DNA of 64,000 nucleotides from Planctomyces sp. SH-PL14 (GCF_001610835.1 NZ_CP011270.1:4730001-4794000); one strand, 5' to 3'; shown: positions 45,286-55,238, numbered from the stretch's first letter. Numbers and translations: made by a program. Notes: generated from the letters alone by a model not told the origin.

Positions 45286-45490
45286 CCATGTCGTCGCGGG
45301 CCGTGGGGCCTGGGGACCTGGGTCCAGGGCCGGGACGAATCCATCTTGTTCTGGGTTCTAAACCGTTGTTCTGAAATGGGACAAGACCAGCTTTCCCGAT
45401 TCCTCGCCCCACCTCAGATCCAACGGAGCCGCGAAGGACACCAGGGACTTCCGACGCCCGCCCGGACAAGGCCTTAAAACCCTTGGTGCT

Positions 45491-45521
45491 CTTGGTGCCT
45501 CCTTCGTGCCTTGGTGTTTAA
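45491..45521 (+). repeat. Solo arm of the CACCAAGG family
   Basis: Thirty of 31 bases match the right arm at 2885-2915, with no partner arm nearby. It lies in the 320-base gap between the secretin and P450 genes, which has no other content except the secretin terminator. Confidence 0.88.
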
Positions 45522-45542
45522 CTCCTCTCCTCCAGGCAAACG

Positions 45543-45575
45543 AAAAACCGCCCGGCAGTCGGAACTGCCGGGCGG
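45543..45575 (-). terminator. Intrinsic terminator after the secretin gene
   Basis: The 12-bp stem CCGCCCGGCAGT with ACTGCCGGGCGG has a 4-base loop and is followed on the minus strand by TTTTT. It begins about 30 bases after the secretin stop. Confidence 0.92.
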
Positions 45576-45605
45576 TCCAGGTTCTTCACTCGGTGATCCG
45601 AACGA

Positions 45606-48600
45606 TCAGTTCGGGATGCCGAGGAGTTCTTCTTCTTCCTCCTGGATGATGATTCGCGGGGTGACCATCATCATCAGGCTGGAGGTTTCGCGGCCGACGC
45701 CGGTGTTGCGGAAGAGGCGGCTGATGTAGGGGATCTTGTTGAGGATCGGGACACCGGCCATGTTCCGCTGTTCGCGGATCTGCTTCACACCACCGAGGAG
45801 GACCGTTCCGCCGTCCGGCACGCTCACCACGGTATCGACCGTGACGACGTCGACGACAGGCTGCTGGACGGTGACCGCGACGTTCGTCGATCCCTGGGTC
45901 CCGGTCGTTCCGGCCGTACCACCGGTACCGCCCGTCCCACCCGTGCCGCCCGTTCCACCACCGCCCAGGCCACCGCCGAGTCCGCCGCCCCCGGTGTTAC
46001 CACCGAGGTTGGCCGACGAGCCGCCGATGAAGCTGAAGGTGAAGACCGCGGTGATGTTCTGGAAGGTCGGGAGCACGGCGAGCCGCACATACCGGCGGTC
46101 GGCGGAGATGACCGCCCGCACCGTCAGCGAGGAACCTTCCTGAATCGTCTGGATGATCGGCTGGAAGCCGATGCTGAAGGCACTGGCGACCGGGATCAGC
46201 GACACGACGAAGGGCCGCCGCGTACCGCTGGTCACGTTACCGAACATCCCGTTGAACAGCGTCACCTTGGGGGCGAACATGATGTTCGACCGGCTGTCAC
46301 CCTGGACGGCCCGCACGAACAGGAACGCTTCCAGGTCGCTCAGGATCGCCAGACCGAAGGAGAGACCGGCGTTGAGGTCCGGCGTACCGAAGGTCGGCTG
46401 GGAGAAGCCGAACGATCCGTTGCGGAAGGGGAGGTCGAGGTCACCGCTGAAGGTATTCGGAGCACTCAGGCCGACCACCGTCCGGCTCGGCCAGCTGTCG
46501 CGGCCGACGAGGTTGATCCGCGGGCCAGGAGCGAACGGAGCCGTTCCCCCGCCGCCGGCACCAGCGGTCCCGGCCGTACCGGCCGTACCCGTTGTTCCGC
46601 CGCCCGTCGTACCGGCCGTCGCCGTTCCGGCACCGCCGGTCGAGCCGTTGACCGGGTCGACGAATCCGAACGGAGCGAGCGGCGTGAAGGTGTTGTCGAC
46701 CCCCGGTCCGCCGACCGTGTCCTGCAGGTTGAAGTCGAAGTCGACCCCGATCTGCTCGAAGAAGTTGTCGCTGACCGTGATGTACCGGACTTCGATCGTG
46801 ACCTGCAGGTCCTGGAGTCGGCGGAGCTGTTCGAGCAGGTCCGCGATTTCCTGGTGGACCCGCTGCGTCTGACGGATGACGAGGCTCAGCGTGCTTTCAT
46901 GCTGCTGGACCGAGCCCTGTCCGTTGAATTCCGCCCAGCTGTCGGGAGCGACGGTGCTGGTGATCAGGCCCGTCAGGGCTTCGAACTGGTACTGACGCTG
47001 CCGGTCGGTCATGACCTGGTCGATCGGCGAGGTCGGCTGACCGGTGAGGGTCAGGTCGCCGTCGATCTGGGCCGGGATCTGCGGCAGGCCGCTGTTGGCC
47101 AGGCTGTTGATTCCCTTGGCGTTCTGCATCTCGACCGAGGGAGACCGCAGGTTGAGCGGCACGACGAGGTCCGCCACCTGGTAGACCTGGACGTTCATCC
47201 CGCCCTGCTGCTTGCTGCGGCTCGTGATCTTCAGCACTTCGTCCTCGATCATGTAGTCGAGGTTGAGCTGTCCGAGGATCAGGTTGAGGGCACTGCGGAG
47301 CTGGACGCCGTCAACGTTGATGCTGATCGGCGTGCTTCCGGTGACCTGCTCTTCCGCCAGACCGACGGAGTCGACCACGACGTTGATCGACTGCGTGTCG
47401 GCGATGTGCCGCATGATCTTTTCGAGCGGCTCGTTGTCGAAGTGCAGCGAGACCGGGCTCGTCAGGCACCCGTAGACCCGCTGCTCCTGCTCGGTCCGTT
47501 CCTTGGCCTGGGTCGATCCCGGCTTCCGGCGGGCCTTGAGCGTGTCCCAGTCCTTGCCGAAGGCGAGAGGATGGGCGTCGTCGGTCACCGGGTTGACGGC
47601 GGCCGTCTCAACAGACCACAGCTGGTCGTAGAAGCTCTTTTCCTTGTCGGACTTGAGCTGCTCGATGCTGTGAACCCGCAGAGCGAACATGCTCTTGAGT
47701 TCCATGTTCACGACGGCCGGGTTGTCGCCGTCGAGTTCCTTCGCCTTCTTGGCGACCGTGTGGGCCTCGGCGAACCGCTTCTGGTCCATCAGGTCGTTGA
47801 ACTGGTCGACGAGGGCCGCGACCTCCTGCTCGACCCGGACGCGGGCGTCGATCTGACGCTGGACGACGTTGCGAGTCTCGGCGTTCCGCCGCTCGAGGGC
47901 GATGATCGGAGCGTGCTGGTGCAGGTACGCGTCGATCGAGTCCTTCTCGGCCCGGACCGCGGCGGCGAGCCGTTCGGTTTCCTTGGGGTCGATTCCGGAG
48001 TTCTCGATCGCGGCCAGCGTCTGGGCCAGGAGCTGCTGGGCCTGTTCCGGCTGCTTGTCCTGCATCCGCGAGGCGCGGTGGATGGCGTTGAGGGTCTCGG
48101 TCCGGAGCCGCTCGAGCTTGGCGGACTCGGTGTTGGCCGCCGAGTCGATGTGGCTCGGGGCGAGGGCCGGGAGGGTGTCCCCCTGGTCGCTGGCCGCCTG
48201 CTCGTTGCTGACGGTCCGGATGCCGCTGTTCTTGCGGGGAGCGAGCTCGCGGAGCTTGTCCTGGAGCTGCTGGCGGCGCTGGAGCGGGATCTGCTCGCCC
48301 GACTCATAGCAGGCCAGGAAGGACTCGTAGGCTCCGGTGCGGTCGCCCGAGCGGAGGCAGTCGAGACCCTGGCGCCAGAGTTCCTCGGCGTTCATTCCGG
48401 AAGTCGCGAGCGTCTTGACCGCCGGAGCCTGCCGGCCGGCGACCTGCATGGCCGGCATCGTTTCGATTTCCTGCGCGGGCTCGGCGACGGCCGGGGCCTG
48501 CAGCGGGGCGTTGCGGCGGGCGACGGCCCGTTCCATCCGCTCCGCGTCGGCGAGGAGCTGTTCCGGGGAGTCTTCGAAGATGTCGTAGGCGACATTGAAG

Positions 48601-49925
48601 CGGGCCGCTTCGCGGGCCTTGGCCTTGGCCCCTTCGACGTCTCCCTTGGCGAACAGGTCGCGGGCTTCGTCGATCAGGGTCTGGGCCTGGTGCTTCTCGG
48701 GAGCGACCGCGGGGGTGGCGGCGGGACGCTGAGCCTTGGCCTGCTGGGCCACGGCCCGATCGCGGCCGTCGACTTCCTGCAGGACGAGGTCCGGCCGGTC
48801 GTCGAAGATCCGGAACGAGGCGTCGAGCTTCTGGGCCTGGGCCGCCTTTTCGCGGGCCAGGGCCGAGTTGCCGGCCTGCATGGCAGCGCGGGCTTCGGCC
48901 ATCAGACGCAGGGCGGTCTCACGGTCAGCCTCGTCGTTCGCCGCCGGGGCGGCCGGACGGGATTCCGACTTGGCGGTGAAGACCACCTTGCCGGACCGCT
49001 GCTGGATTTCGGAGAGGAGGACTTCCGGGCAGTCTTCGAAGACGTCGTACGTCAGGCCGAGCGCTTCCGCTTCCTGAGCGAACTGACGGGCGTCGTCGAA
49101 CTGTCCCTTGTTGAGGCACTGGCGGGCTTCGGCGAGGAGCCGGGCTGCCTTGGCCTTGGCGTCTTCTTCCACGGCGACCGCGGGGGTCGCCTTGCGGGCG
49201 AAGGGCTTCGCCTCGGCGACTTCCTCGGCTCCGGCCGGCACGACGCGGAAGTTTTCCGACGGGCCTTCCGGGCTGGCCTTCTGGGTCCGGCCGAGCTGCG
49301 AGAGGAGCTGCTCCGGCTTGAGGTCCCCTTCGGCGTAGGAGACGTTGAGCTTGGAGGCTTCGCCGATCTTGGTCCGGGCGGCGGTCAGGTTGCCGGCCGC
49401 GATGTCCTCCTGGGCGGACTTCAGGAGGTCCTGAGCCAGGAGCTGTTCGGGCGAGGCGACCGCTTCTTCGGCGGCCGGAGCGGCGCCGCGGTTGGCGAAG
49501 CGGCTGCCGGGGGTCGGTCCCTCGATGACCGAGAGGAGCTGGGCCGGGGTCTGCTCGTTCGGGCGGAACGGGACCTTGAACTGGCGGGCCAGGCTGTCGG
49601 CGGTCTCGGCCAGGCGGAGGGCCTCGGCGGTGTCCCCCTGCCGCATGGCGACGCGGGCCTGCCGCATGTAGTCCTCCACCTTGCGGCGGTTGACGTCCAC
49701 GCCGCTCACCTGTCCGGCGGCCGGACCGGCTCCCGTCGGGGAGTCGGCGTTGTACCGCTCGAACGGGTTGACCTTGGCGTCATCCTGCGCCTTGAGGCGC
49801 GTCGTGAGCCAGGCGCTGGTCGCGACCAGCCCGCCGCAGGTGAGCATGGTGAGGGTCTTGGACACATTCGGTCCCTTGGACGAGGTGTGACCCGTGTCAC
49901 GCCGAGTTTTTCGATGTCGCGCCAT
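45606..49925 (-). CDS. Large secretin (GspD/PilQ-like) with five N-terminal repeats
   Basis: This 1439-aa protein has a basic N-terminus then a hydrophobic segment (TLTMLTCGGLVATSAWL). Five ~50-residue helical repeats spaced ~80 apart lie near residues 81-135, 163-212, 257-308, 335-387 and 411-463; they share a pattern like LLAEARxxLxxGxxxxAR ... YDVFEDxPExLL. TPR-like and coiled regions follow, then an STN-like domain (NINVVVDSV-type) and the secretin barrel with VPDGGTVLLGG. There are two Gly/Thr-rich low-complexity loops, and the end is EEEEELLGIPN. It probably forms an outer-membrane export pore, but no type II or type IV pilus genes are nearby. The start at 49925 is likely; a GTG at 49865 is possible. 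Confidence 0.88.
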   Translation of the reverse strand: MARHRKTRRDTGHTSSKGPNVSKTLTMLTCGGLVATSAWLTTRLKAQDDAKVNPFERYNADSPTGAGPAAGQVSGVDVNRRKVEDYMRQARVAMRQGDTAEALRLAETADSLARQFKVPFRPNEQTPAQLLSVIEGPTPGSRFANRGAAPAAEEAVASPEQLLAQDLLKSAQEDIAAGNLTAARTKIGEASKLNVSYAEGDLKPEQLLSQLGRTQKASPEGPSENFRVVPAGAEEVAEAKPFARKATPAVAVEEDAKAKAARLLAEARQCLNKGQFDDARQFAQEAEALGLTYDVFEDCPEVLLSEIQQRSGKVVFTAKSESRPAAPAANDEADRETALRLMAEARAAMQAGNSALAREKAAQAQKLDASFRIFDDRPDLVLQEVDGRDRAVAQQAKAQRPAATPAVAPEKHQAQTLIDEARDLFAKGDVEGAKAKAREAARFNVAYDIFEDSPEQLLADAERMERAVARRNAPLQAPAVAEPAQEIETMPAMQVAGRQAPAVKTLATSGMNAEELWRQGLDCLRSGDRTGAYESFLACYESGEQIPLQRRQQLQDKLRELAPRKNSGIRTVSNEQAASDQGDTLPALAPSHIDSAANTESAKLERLRTETLNAIHRASRMQDKQPEQAQQLLAQTLAAIENSGIDPKETERLAAAVRAEKDSIDAYLHQHAPIIALERRNAETRNVVQRQIDARVRVEQEVAALVDQFNDLMDQKRFAEAHTVAKKAKELDGDNPAVVNMELKSMFALRVHSIEQLKSDKEKSFYDQLWSVETAAVNPVTDDAHPLAFGKDWDTLKARRKPGSTQAKERTEQEQRVYGCLTSPVSLHFDNEPLEKIMRHIADTQSINVVVDSVGLAEEQVTGSTPISINVDGVQLRSALNLILGQLNLDYMIEDEVLKITSRSKQQGGMNVQVYQVADLVVPLNLRSPSVEMQNAKGINSLANSGLPQIPAQIDGDLTLTGQPTSPIDQVMTDRQRQYQFEALTGLITSTVAPDSWAEFNGQGSVQQHESTLSLVIRQTQRVHQEIADLLEQLRRLQDLQVTIEVRYITVSDNFFEQIGVDFDFNLQDTVGGPGVDNTFTPLAPFGFVDPVNGSTGGAGTATAGTTGGGTTGTAGTAGTAGAGGGGTAPFAPGPRINLVGRDSWPSRTVVGLSAPNTFSGDLDLPFRNGSFGFSQPTFGTPDLNAGLSFGLAILSDLEAFLFVRAVQGDSRSNIMFAPKVTLFNGMFGNVTSGTRRPFVVSLIPVASAFSIGFQPIIQTIQEGSSLTVRAVISADRRYVRLAVLPTFQNITAVFTFSFIGGSSANLGGNTGGGGLGGGLGGGGTGGTGGTGGTGGTAGTTGTQGSTNVAVTVQQPVVDVVTVDTVVSVPDGGTVLLGGVKQIREQRNMAGVPILNKIPYISRLFRNTGVGRETSSLMMMVTPRIIIQEEEEELLGIPN

Positions 49926-50554
49926 GGTTCTTACCAGAGGGGGATCGGGGGATCTGGGCCGGAATGGGACTGGGAAGGGCCGTGAACGGACCGCGAGTCC
50001 GGGGGGGCGACGGCCGGTTAAGCCGAGCCGCACGTCCGAGGGTCGGGCGGGCGACTCATCCGGTCGCCGTCCATCCGTGCTCCCAGTCTCTGTTCAGCAA
50101 ACAGGAGTGGGGAAACGGTGACGGGAAACGGTCCCTTCGAAGTCCTCCCGGCAGGACCGTCCGGCCGGGCATTCGTTCGAAGGTGTTCTCCGGTCTGGGG
50201 GGCAGGCCGGAGGGGGTTCGGGGGAAGGGATCGAAAGTCAGGGGGCTGTCTTCGGAATGACCCGATCCTCGAACGGAGCGAGTGAATACCGGAAGTTTTT
50301 TTCGAGGGTCAATATGGCTCGCGGAAGTTTCAGGAATTCAGGCATTTGCGAGCATTTGTCCGGCGGAAGCTGCCATTACCGGGCGGGTTGAGGGACTGGG
50401 GACGAGGGTCTAGGGAGCAGGCAGCCAAGCGAATGGAGAACGACTTGCGTAAGGGAAACGCTGGCGAGCGGGCCGACGTCGCGAGCCAACGGCCGGGAGC
50501 AGACAAACGATCTCAGGACCCTAGTCCCTGGACCCTCGTCTCTGGTCCCAACCG
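49926..50554. other. 629-base gene-free stretch between the secretin and PPIase genes
   Basis: No credible gene is visible. The part near the secretin start is very G-rich. Around 50280-50340 there is an AT-richer patch (GAAGTTTTTTTCGAGGGTCAATATG) that could hold a promoter. An imperfect inverted repeat occupies 50387-50552. Confidence 0.6.
50387..50552. repeat. Imperfect inverted repeat, GACGAGGGTC family
   Basis: The arms 50387-50416 and 50525-50552 share about 24 positions, including GACGAGGGTC and AGGGA, as reverse complements. They enclose ~108 bases just downstream of the PPIase stop (50555). The words CTAGTCCCTGGACCCTCGTC look like an intergenic repeat of the same general kind as the CACCAAGG and ATCTGTG families. 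Confidence 0.7.
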
Positions 50555-51718
50555 CTACGACGTGATCTCTTCGTCGAGGATGGTCTCGACGACGCCCGAC
50601 TTCCGCAGCTCGTCGATGACCGTTTCGGTGCGGCGCTTGCGATCCTCTTCGATGAGGGTCGCCTTGAGTTCGTCCTGGATCTCCTCGAAGGGCTTCATCC
50701 GCCGCTCCCGCCGATTCGTCACGCGGACGATCTGGAGCGTCTTGCCGTCTTCGATGATCTCGCTGACTTCGTTGACCTTGAGGGTGTCCAGCTTCTGCGC
50801 CAGGTTCTTGCTGGCGAGGCTGTCGGTCTGGGTCCAGTCCCAGTGACCGCCTTCCTTGGCGCTCGGGGCCTCGGAGTATTTGCGGGCCACGTCGTCGAAC
50901 GATTCACCGGCGACGAGGGCTTTCATCGCCTCGAGCAGGACCGCGCGGGCCTCATTCCGGTCGCCGCCGTGCTTGGCGGTGTTGACCTGGATCTGCTGCC
51001 ACTTGACCTGCCCGACGACGGTGTAGTCCTTGAGCCGCTTCTCGTACGCGGCGATCAGATCCTCGCGGGAGAACTTGGGGTCATTCCCCGCCTTGGTCTT
51101 GATCCACTGCAGGGCGATCTGCTGGTCGCCCCAGCGCTTCCGCATCTGCGGCAGCGAGAGCCCGTACTTCTGGAGGAGCTGTTCGAGTTCGGCGACCGAC
51201 TGGGACTTGGTCGACTTCATCAGCTCCGGAACCATGTTCTCTTCGAAGGCGGCATCGAGCTGCTTGTCGATCCCTTCGAGCTGTTCCGGCTTGAGCTTGA
51301 CCCGGACGGCGTCGACCATGAGCTGCTGGTCGATGTAGTCCTGGAGCTTTTCCTTGAGGACCCCTTCCTGGACTTTGCGGATCTCCTCGGGGGGAGCTTT
51401 CCCCTTGGCCGCCTCGAACTGCATCATCTGCTCGCCGAGGATATCGCCGGCGAAGATCGTTTTGCCGTTCACGCGGGCGACCGGATCGATCGCCGTCAGA
51501 GCCCGCTTCTTGCCCTTGCCGGGCTGGCCGTCGCTGAAGGCGACCTTCTCGATCGCCTGGTTGTCGCCCGGGGATTCCGCCTCGGACTTCTGAGCGAGGG
51601 CTTCGGCGTCACGGACGCGGGGCGGCGCGGGGCCCACGACGGGATTGCTGACCTTGATCGACCGGTTGCAGCCGGTCGCGGCCAGCGTCACCGCCAGGAG
51701 GAGTCGCCACAGCTTCAT
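50555..51718 (-). CDS. SurA/PpiC-like peptidyl-prolyl isomerase lipoprotein
   Basis: The start at 51718 gives a leader ending in a lipobox-like LAATGC, so a lipid anchor is likely. The 387-aa protein has a SurA-type N-terminal helical region (PVARVNGKTIFAGDI, EKLQDYIDQQLMVDAVR). A parvulin-type domain follows, with AKHGGDRNEARAVLLEAM, GESFDDVARKYSEAPSA and GGHWDWTQ. It probably folds outer-membrane proteins, fitting its place beside the large secretin gene. The parvulin core is diverged, so it may be more chaperone than enzyme. In-frame starts at 51730 and 51739 are alternatives. Confidence 0.85.
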   Translation of the reverse strand: MKLWRLLLAVTLAATGCNRSIKVSNPVVGPAPPRVRDAEALAQKSEAESPGDNQAIEKVAFSDGQPGKGKKRALTAIDPVARVNGKTIFAGDILGEQMMQFEAAKGKAPPEEIRKVQEGVLKEKLQDYIDQQLMVDAVRVKLKPEQLEGIDKQLDAAFEENMVPELMKSTKSQSVAELEQLLQKYGLSLPQMRKRWGDQQIALQWIKTKAGNDPKFSREDLIAAYEKRLKDYTVVGQVKWQQIQVNTAKHGGDRNEARAVLLEAMKALVAGESFDDVARKYSEAPSAKEGGHWDWTQTDSLASKNLAQKLDTLKVNEVSEIIEDGKTLQIVRVTNRRERRMKPFEEIQDELKATLIEEDRKRRTETVIDELRKSGVVETILDEEITS

Positions 51719-51750
51719 TTCCGTGAGCATCCATGCCACGAGGGGAGGGG

Positions 51751-51832
51751 CGTCGAGCGTTGAGAGTGGAGCATTGAGCGTTCAGGGACGGGGCCCTTTT
51801 CAACGCTCAGCGCTCGACGCTCAACTCTGGAC
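51751..51832. repeat. Imperfect inverted repeat, GAGCGTTGAG family
   Basis: The arms 51751-51783 and 51801-51832 pair over about 26 positions with some five mismatches, around a 17-base loop. Both are composed of GAGCGTTGAG / GCTCAGCGCTCGACGC words. It lies between the mfd and PPIase genes. Confidence 0.75.
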
Positions 51833-51847
51833 CTTCCTCAAGTCTTG

Positions 51848-51876
51848 AGTTCCGGGCAGGTTATACGCCCGGAACT
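51848..51876. terminator. Hairpin directly after mfd
   Basis: A perfect 10-bp stem, AGTTCCGGGC with GCCCGGAACT, has a 9-base loop and starts one base after the mfd stop. There is no T run, so it may be a 3'-end-protecting or Rho-assisted structure instead of a classical terminator. Confidence 0.55.
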
Positions 51877-51877
51877 T

Positions 51878-54800
51878 TCAGCCCGGCAACAGGGATTTCA
51901 GGTGGTCGACGATGTCGTGCGCCCCCAGATCCCGCTTCGGCAGCAGCAGGTACGCCTTCCGGGCGTCCACGATCCGGAGGTCGGAGCCGAGCTTTTTCTG
52001 TAGCTGTTTGATCGTTTTGTCGTCTTTGTACTCGAAGACGGCGAACCGCCCTTCCTCGGTATAGATCCGGCGGATGCTCCATCGCCAGGCATGGAGCTGG
52101 AGCTCGCGGACCAGCAGAAGTTGCTGCGCCTCGGCGGGGATCGGCCCGAAGCGGTCCCGCATCTCGTTCGCCAGTTCGCCCAGTTCCTCCAGTGTCGCAA
52201 CGGCGGAAATCTTCCGATACAGGTCGATCTTCGGGCGTCCGGCGGGGACGTAGGAGTTGGGGAGGAATGCGGTGACCGCGAGTTCCACGTCGACGTGGGG
52301 ATGCTCCCGCGCCGGCATCCCTTTGAGCGACCGGACGGCGTTTTCGAGGAGCTGGCAGTAGAGCTCGTACCCGACGGTCGAGATGTGGCCGCTCTGCTCG
52401 GTCCCGAGGATGTTCCCCGCGCCGCGGATCTCCAAATCCCGCATCGAGATCTTGAACCCCGCCCCCAGCTCGCTGAATTCCTCGATCGCCTTCAGCCGCC
52501 GGGCGGCGATGCTGGTGAGCGACTTGTTCTCGTCGAGCAGCAGGTAGCAGTAGGCCCGGTGCTTGTAGCGGCCGACGCGGCCGCGGAGCTGGTGCAGGTC
52601 GGCCAGGCCGTAGTTCTCCGCCTGGTCGATGAACATCGTGTTCGCGTTGGGGATGTCGACCCCGCTCTCGATGATCGTCGTCGCCAGAAGGATGTCGGCC
52701 CGGTGGCGGACGAAGTCGAGCATGTTCCGCTCAAGCTCGTTTTCGTTCATCTGGCCGTGGACGATCGCAATCCGGGCATCCGGGACGATCGCCTGCAGCC
52801 GCTCGGCGACGAACTTGATATCCCACACCTTGTTGTGGACAAAGAACACCTGTCCGCCGCGGTTCATCTCGCGGACGATCGCCTGCTTGATGAGATCCGC
52901 ATCCCACCGCACGATCCGGGTCTCGATCGCCATCCGGTCCTGCGGCGGCGTCGTCAGGTTCGAGATGTCGCGGATTCCCAGGAGCGACATGTGGAGCGTC
53001 CGGGGAATGGGCGTTGCGGAGAGTGTCAGGACGTCGACCGAGAGCCGGACTCGCTTCAGCATCTCCTTGGCGTCGACACCGAACCGCTGCTCTTCGTCGA
53101 TGACGAGCAGCCCCAGGTCCTTGAATTTGACGTCCTTCTGCACCATCCGGTGGGTCCCGATCACGACGTCGACCTGCCCCTCCTCCATCTTGAGGAGCAG
53201 CTCCTTGGTCTCCTTGGTGGATCGGAACCGGGAGAGGACGTCGACCCGAACCGGGAACTCCGCCATCCGGTCGGAGAACGAGCGGTAGTGCTGCTCCGCC
53301 AGGACCGTCGTGGGGACGAGGACCGCCACCTGTTTCCCGGCGTCGACCATCTTGAAGACCGCCCGCATGGCGACCTCGGTCTTGCCGAATCCGACGTCTC
53401 CGCAGATGAGCCGGTCCATCGGCCGGTCCCGCATCAGGTCGATCTTGCTGTCGTCGATCGCCCGGACCTGGTCGTCGGTCGGGACATAAGGAAATGCCGC
53501 GTCAAACTCCTGCTGGAGATGGCTGTCCGGGGGACAGGCGTAGCCGGGCTTGTGGGCCCGCTGGGCCTGGAGCTTGAGCATGTCCGAGGCCATGTCCTGC
53601 ACGGCCTGCGCGACGCGGCTCTTGTTCCCCGCCCACGCCGTCCCGCCGATTTTCGAGAGCGGCGGCGAGCCCTTCGAGGCCCCGACGTACTTCTGGACGA
53701 GGTGGATCAGCGAGACCGGGACATAGATCATGACCCCGTCGCGGAACTCCAGCGACAGGTGCTCCTCCTTGGCTCCTTCCTTCTCAAGCAGTTCCATTCC
53801 CCGGAACCGCCCGATCCCGTGGGCGAGGTGGACGATCAGGTCCCCGACCTTGAGGTCGAGGAAGCTGTCGATCGCCCGCCCTTCGGCCCGTTTGCGGGTC
53901 CGGGTCGTGCGGCGGACCTCGACGCGGTTGAACAGCTCGTTGTCGCTGAGAACGAGAATCCGGTCGCGGACGAGCCGGAACCCGCGGGTCACGGTCCCCA
54001 GGCAAAGCGTCACGCGGGGGGCCAGCTCCGGGACTGACTCCTTGAGCAGTTCCCCCAGGCGGTCCCGTTCCCCCTGGTTGTGACAGGCGATGAGGACCGT
54101 CTCGTCCCGACCGACGATCGTCGCCAGCTCGTTGAGGACCTCGGCCCGCGGTCCGGTAAACCGCTCGATCGACTCCACCTTGAGGTGGCAGGTCGTCTCG
54201 GCGCTGTCCCCGGCGAGGGCCGAAACGGTCACGGTCGGCCGTTCGGTCGTCCGGGCCAGCGTCGCCTGGACGGAGAACAGCCCCTGCGGGTTCTCCAGCC
54301 GCTCCAGGTAGTGTTTTCCCTCGTCGACGAGGTCCTGCAGTTCCGAAAGGACGAGCCAGCTTCCCTTCGGGAGGGAATCGAAGAAGTAGGCCGACGGAAC
54401 AGGGGCCGGGTCCTGGGCCTTGGGGGCTTTCTTTGTCGAGGCCGGTTCGCCCTTGGTCTCCTCCGACTTTGGCCCGATCGCCGTCAGGGCGACCTGCTTC
54501 AAGTCCTCGACCTTGCGCTGGGTCTCGACGTCGAAGCGGCGGATCGAGTCGATCTCGTCGCCGAAGAGTTCGACCCGCAGCGGATCGGTCGCGTCGGGCG
54601 GGAAGATGTCGATGATTCCGCCGTGGACCGCGAATTCGCCGGGAGCTTCAATCGACGGGACCCGCTCGAATCCCTGCTGGACGAGCCAGAGGAGGAACTC
54701 ATCCACCTCCAGATCCTTGCCGACCTGGAGCGTTCGAGTGCCCGCCTGCCGTGACTCACGGGACGGAACCGGCTGCATCAGGGCCGGGAAGCAGGTGACC

Positions 54801-55183
54801 ACAACCTTGGGCGGCGTGGGGGACTCGAGTTCCTGCAGGACGCGGAGCCGGGCGCCGAAGACCTGGTCGGAGACCGAGCGTTCTTTGGGGAGCGTTTCCC
54901 AGGCGGGGAAGACGCGGGGGGGCTCCGGGAGGTAGGGGGCGAGGTCGGCTGCGAAGTCGTCGACTTCGCTGAGTCGTGGCAGGACGACGACGAGTGTGCC
55001 GGGGACTTCGGAGGCGAGAGTGGCCGAGGTCAGCGCGGACGATGAGCCCCACGCGCCGTCGATGGTCCCGCTCTCGCCGTGCTGGAGGGCCCCGAGCACG
55101 TGGCGGAATTCGTCGAAGTGACGGATGCGTGCGATCAGATCCGGGAGAGCCCGGATCGTCTGTCCCCCGCCGCGATCGTTCAT
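51878..55183 (-). CDS. mfd: Transcription-repair coupling factor
   Basis: This 1101-aa protein has the full Mfd order. A UvrB-like N-terminal module (PRVFPAWETLPKERSVSDQV) comes first, then a linker with Lys/Pro-rich insert near residue 250 and the RNA-polymerase-interacting domain (KVGDLIVHLAHGIGRFRGM). The superfamily 2 translocase follows, with GDVGFGKTEVA (Walker A), DEEQRFG (Walker B), SATPIPRT and QLRGRVGR, and then the C-terminal TRCF domain. It removes stalled RNA polymerase at DNA lesions and recruits UvrA. It is divergent from recG, the related helicase, with element copy 8 between. Confidence 0.97.
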   Translation of the reverse strand: MNDRGGGQTIRALPDLIARIRHFDEFRHVLGALQHGESGTIDGAWGSSSALTSATLASEVPGTLVVVLPRLSEVDDFAADLAPYLPEPPRVFPAWETLPKERSVSDQVFGARLRVLQELESPTPPKVVVTCFPALMQPVPSRESRQAGTRTLQVGKDLEVDEFLLWLVQQGFERVPSIEAPGEFAVHGGIIDIFPPDATDPLRVELFGDEIDSIRRFDVETQRKVEDLKQVALTAIGPKSEETKGEPASTKKAPKAQDPAPVPSAYFFDSLPKGSWLVLSELQDLVDEGKHYLERLENPQGLFSVQATLARTTERPTVTVSALAGDSAETTCHLKVESIERFTGPRAEVLNELATIVGRDETVLIACHNQGERDRLGELLKESVPELAPRVTLCLGTVTRGFRLVRDRILVLSDNELFNRVEVRRTTRTRKRAEGRAIDSFLDLKVGDLIVHLAHGIGRFRGMELLEKEGAKEEHLSLEFRDGVMIYVPVSLIHLVQKYVGASKGSPPLSKIGGTAWAGNKSRVAQAVQDMASDMLKLQAQRAHKPGYACPPDSHLQQEFDAAFPYVPTDDQVRAIDDSKIDLMRDRPMDRLICGDVGFGKTEVAMRAVFKMVDAGKQVAVLVPTTVLAEQHYRSFSDRMAEFPVRVDVLSRFRSTKETKELLLKMEEGQVDVVIGTHRMVQKDVKFKDLGLLVIDEEQRFGVDAKEMLKRVRLSVDVLTLSATPIPRTLHMSLLGIRDISNLTTPPQDRMAIETRIVRWDADLIKQAIVREMNRGGQVFFVHNKVWDIKFVAERLQAIVPDARIAIVHGQMNENELERNMLDFVRHRADILLATTIIESGVDIPNANTMFIDQAENYGLADLHQLRGRVGRYKHRAYCYLLLDENKSLTSIAARRLKAIEEFSELGAGFKISMRDLEIRGAGNILGTEQSGHISTVGYELYCQLLENAVRSLKGMPAREHPHVDVELAVTAFLPNSYVPAGRPKIDLYRKISAVATLEELGELANEMRDRFGPIPAEAQQLLLVRELQLHAWRWSIRRIYTEEGRFAVFEYKDDKTIKQLQKKLGSDLRIVDARKAYLLLPKRDLGAHDIVDHLKSLLPG

Positions 55184-55238
55184 AACTGGTCGGCAGAGGT
55201 TATCGGGGGGGAGCTGGGGACGTCAAAGTCGCGGCAAG

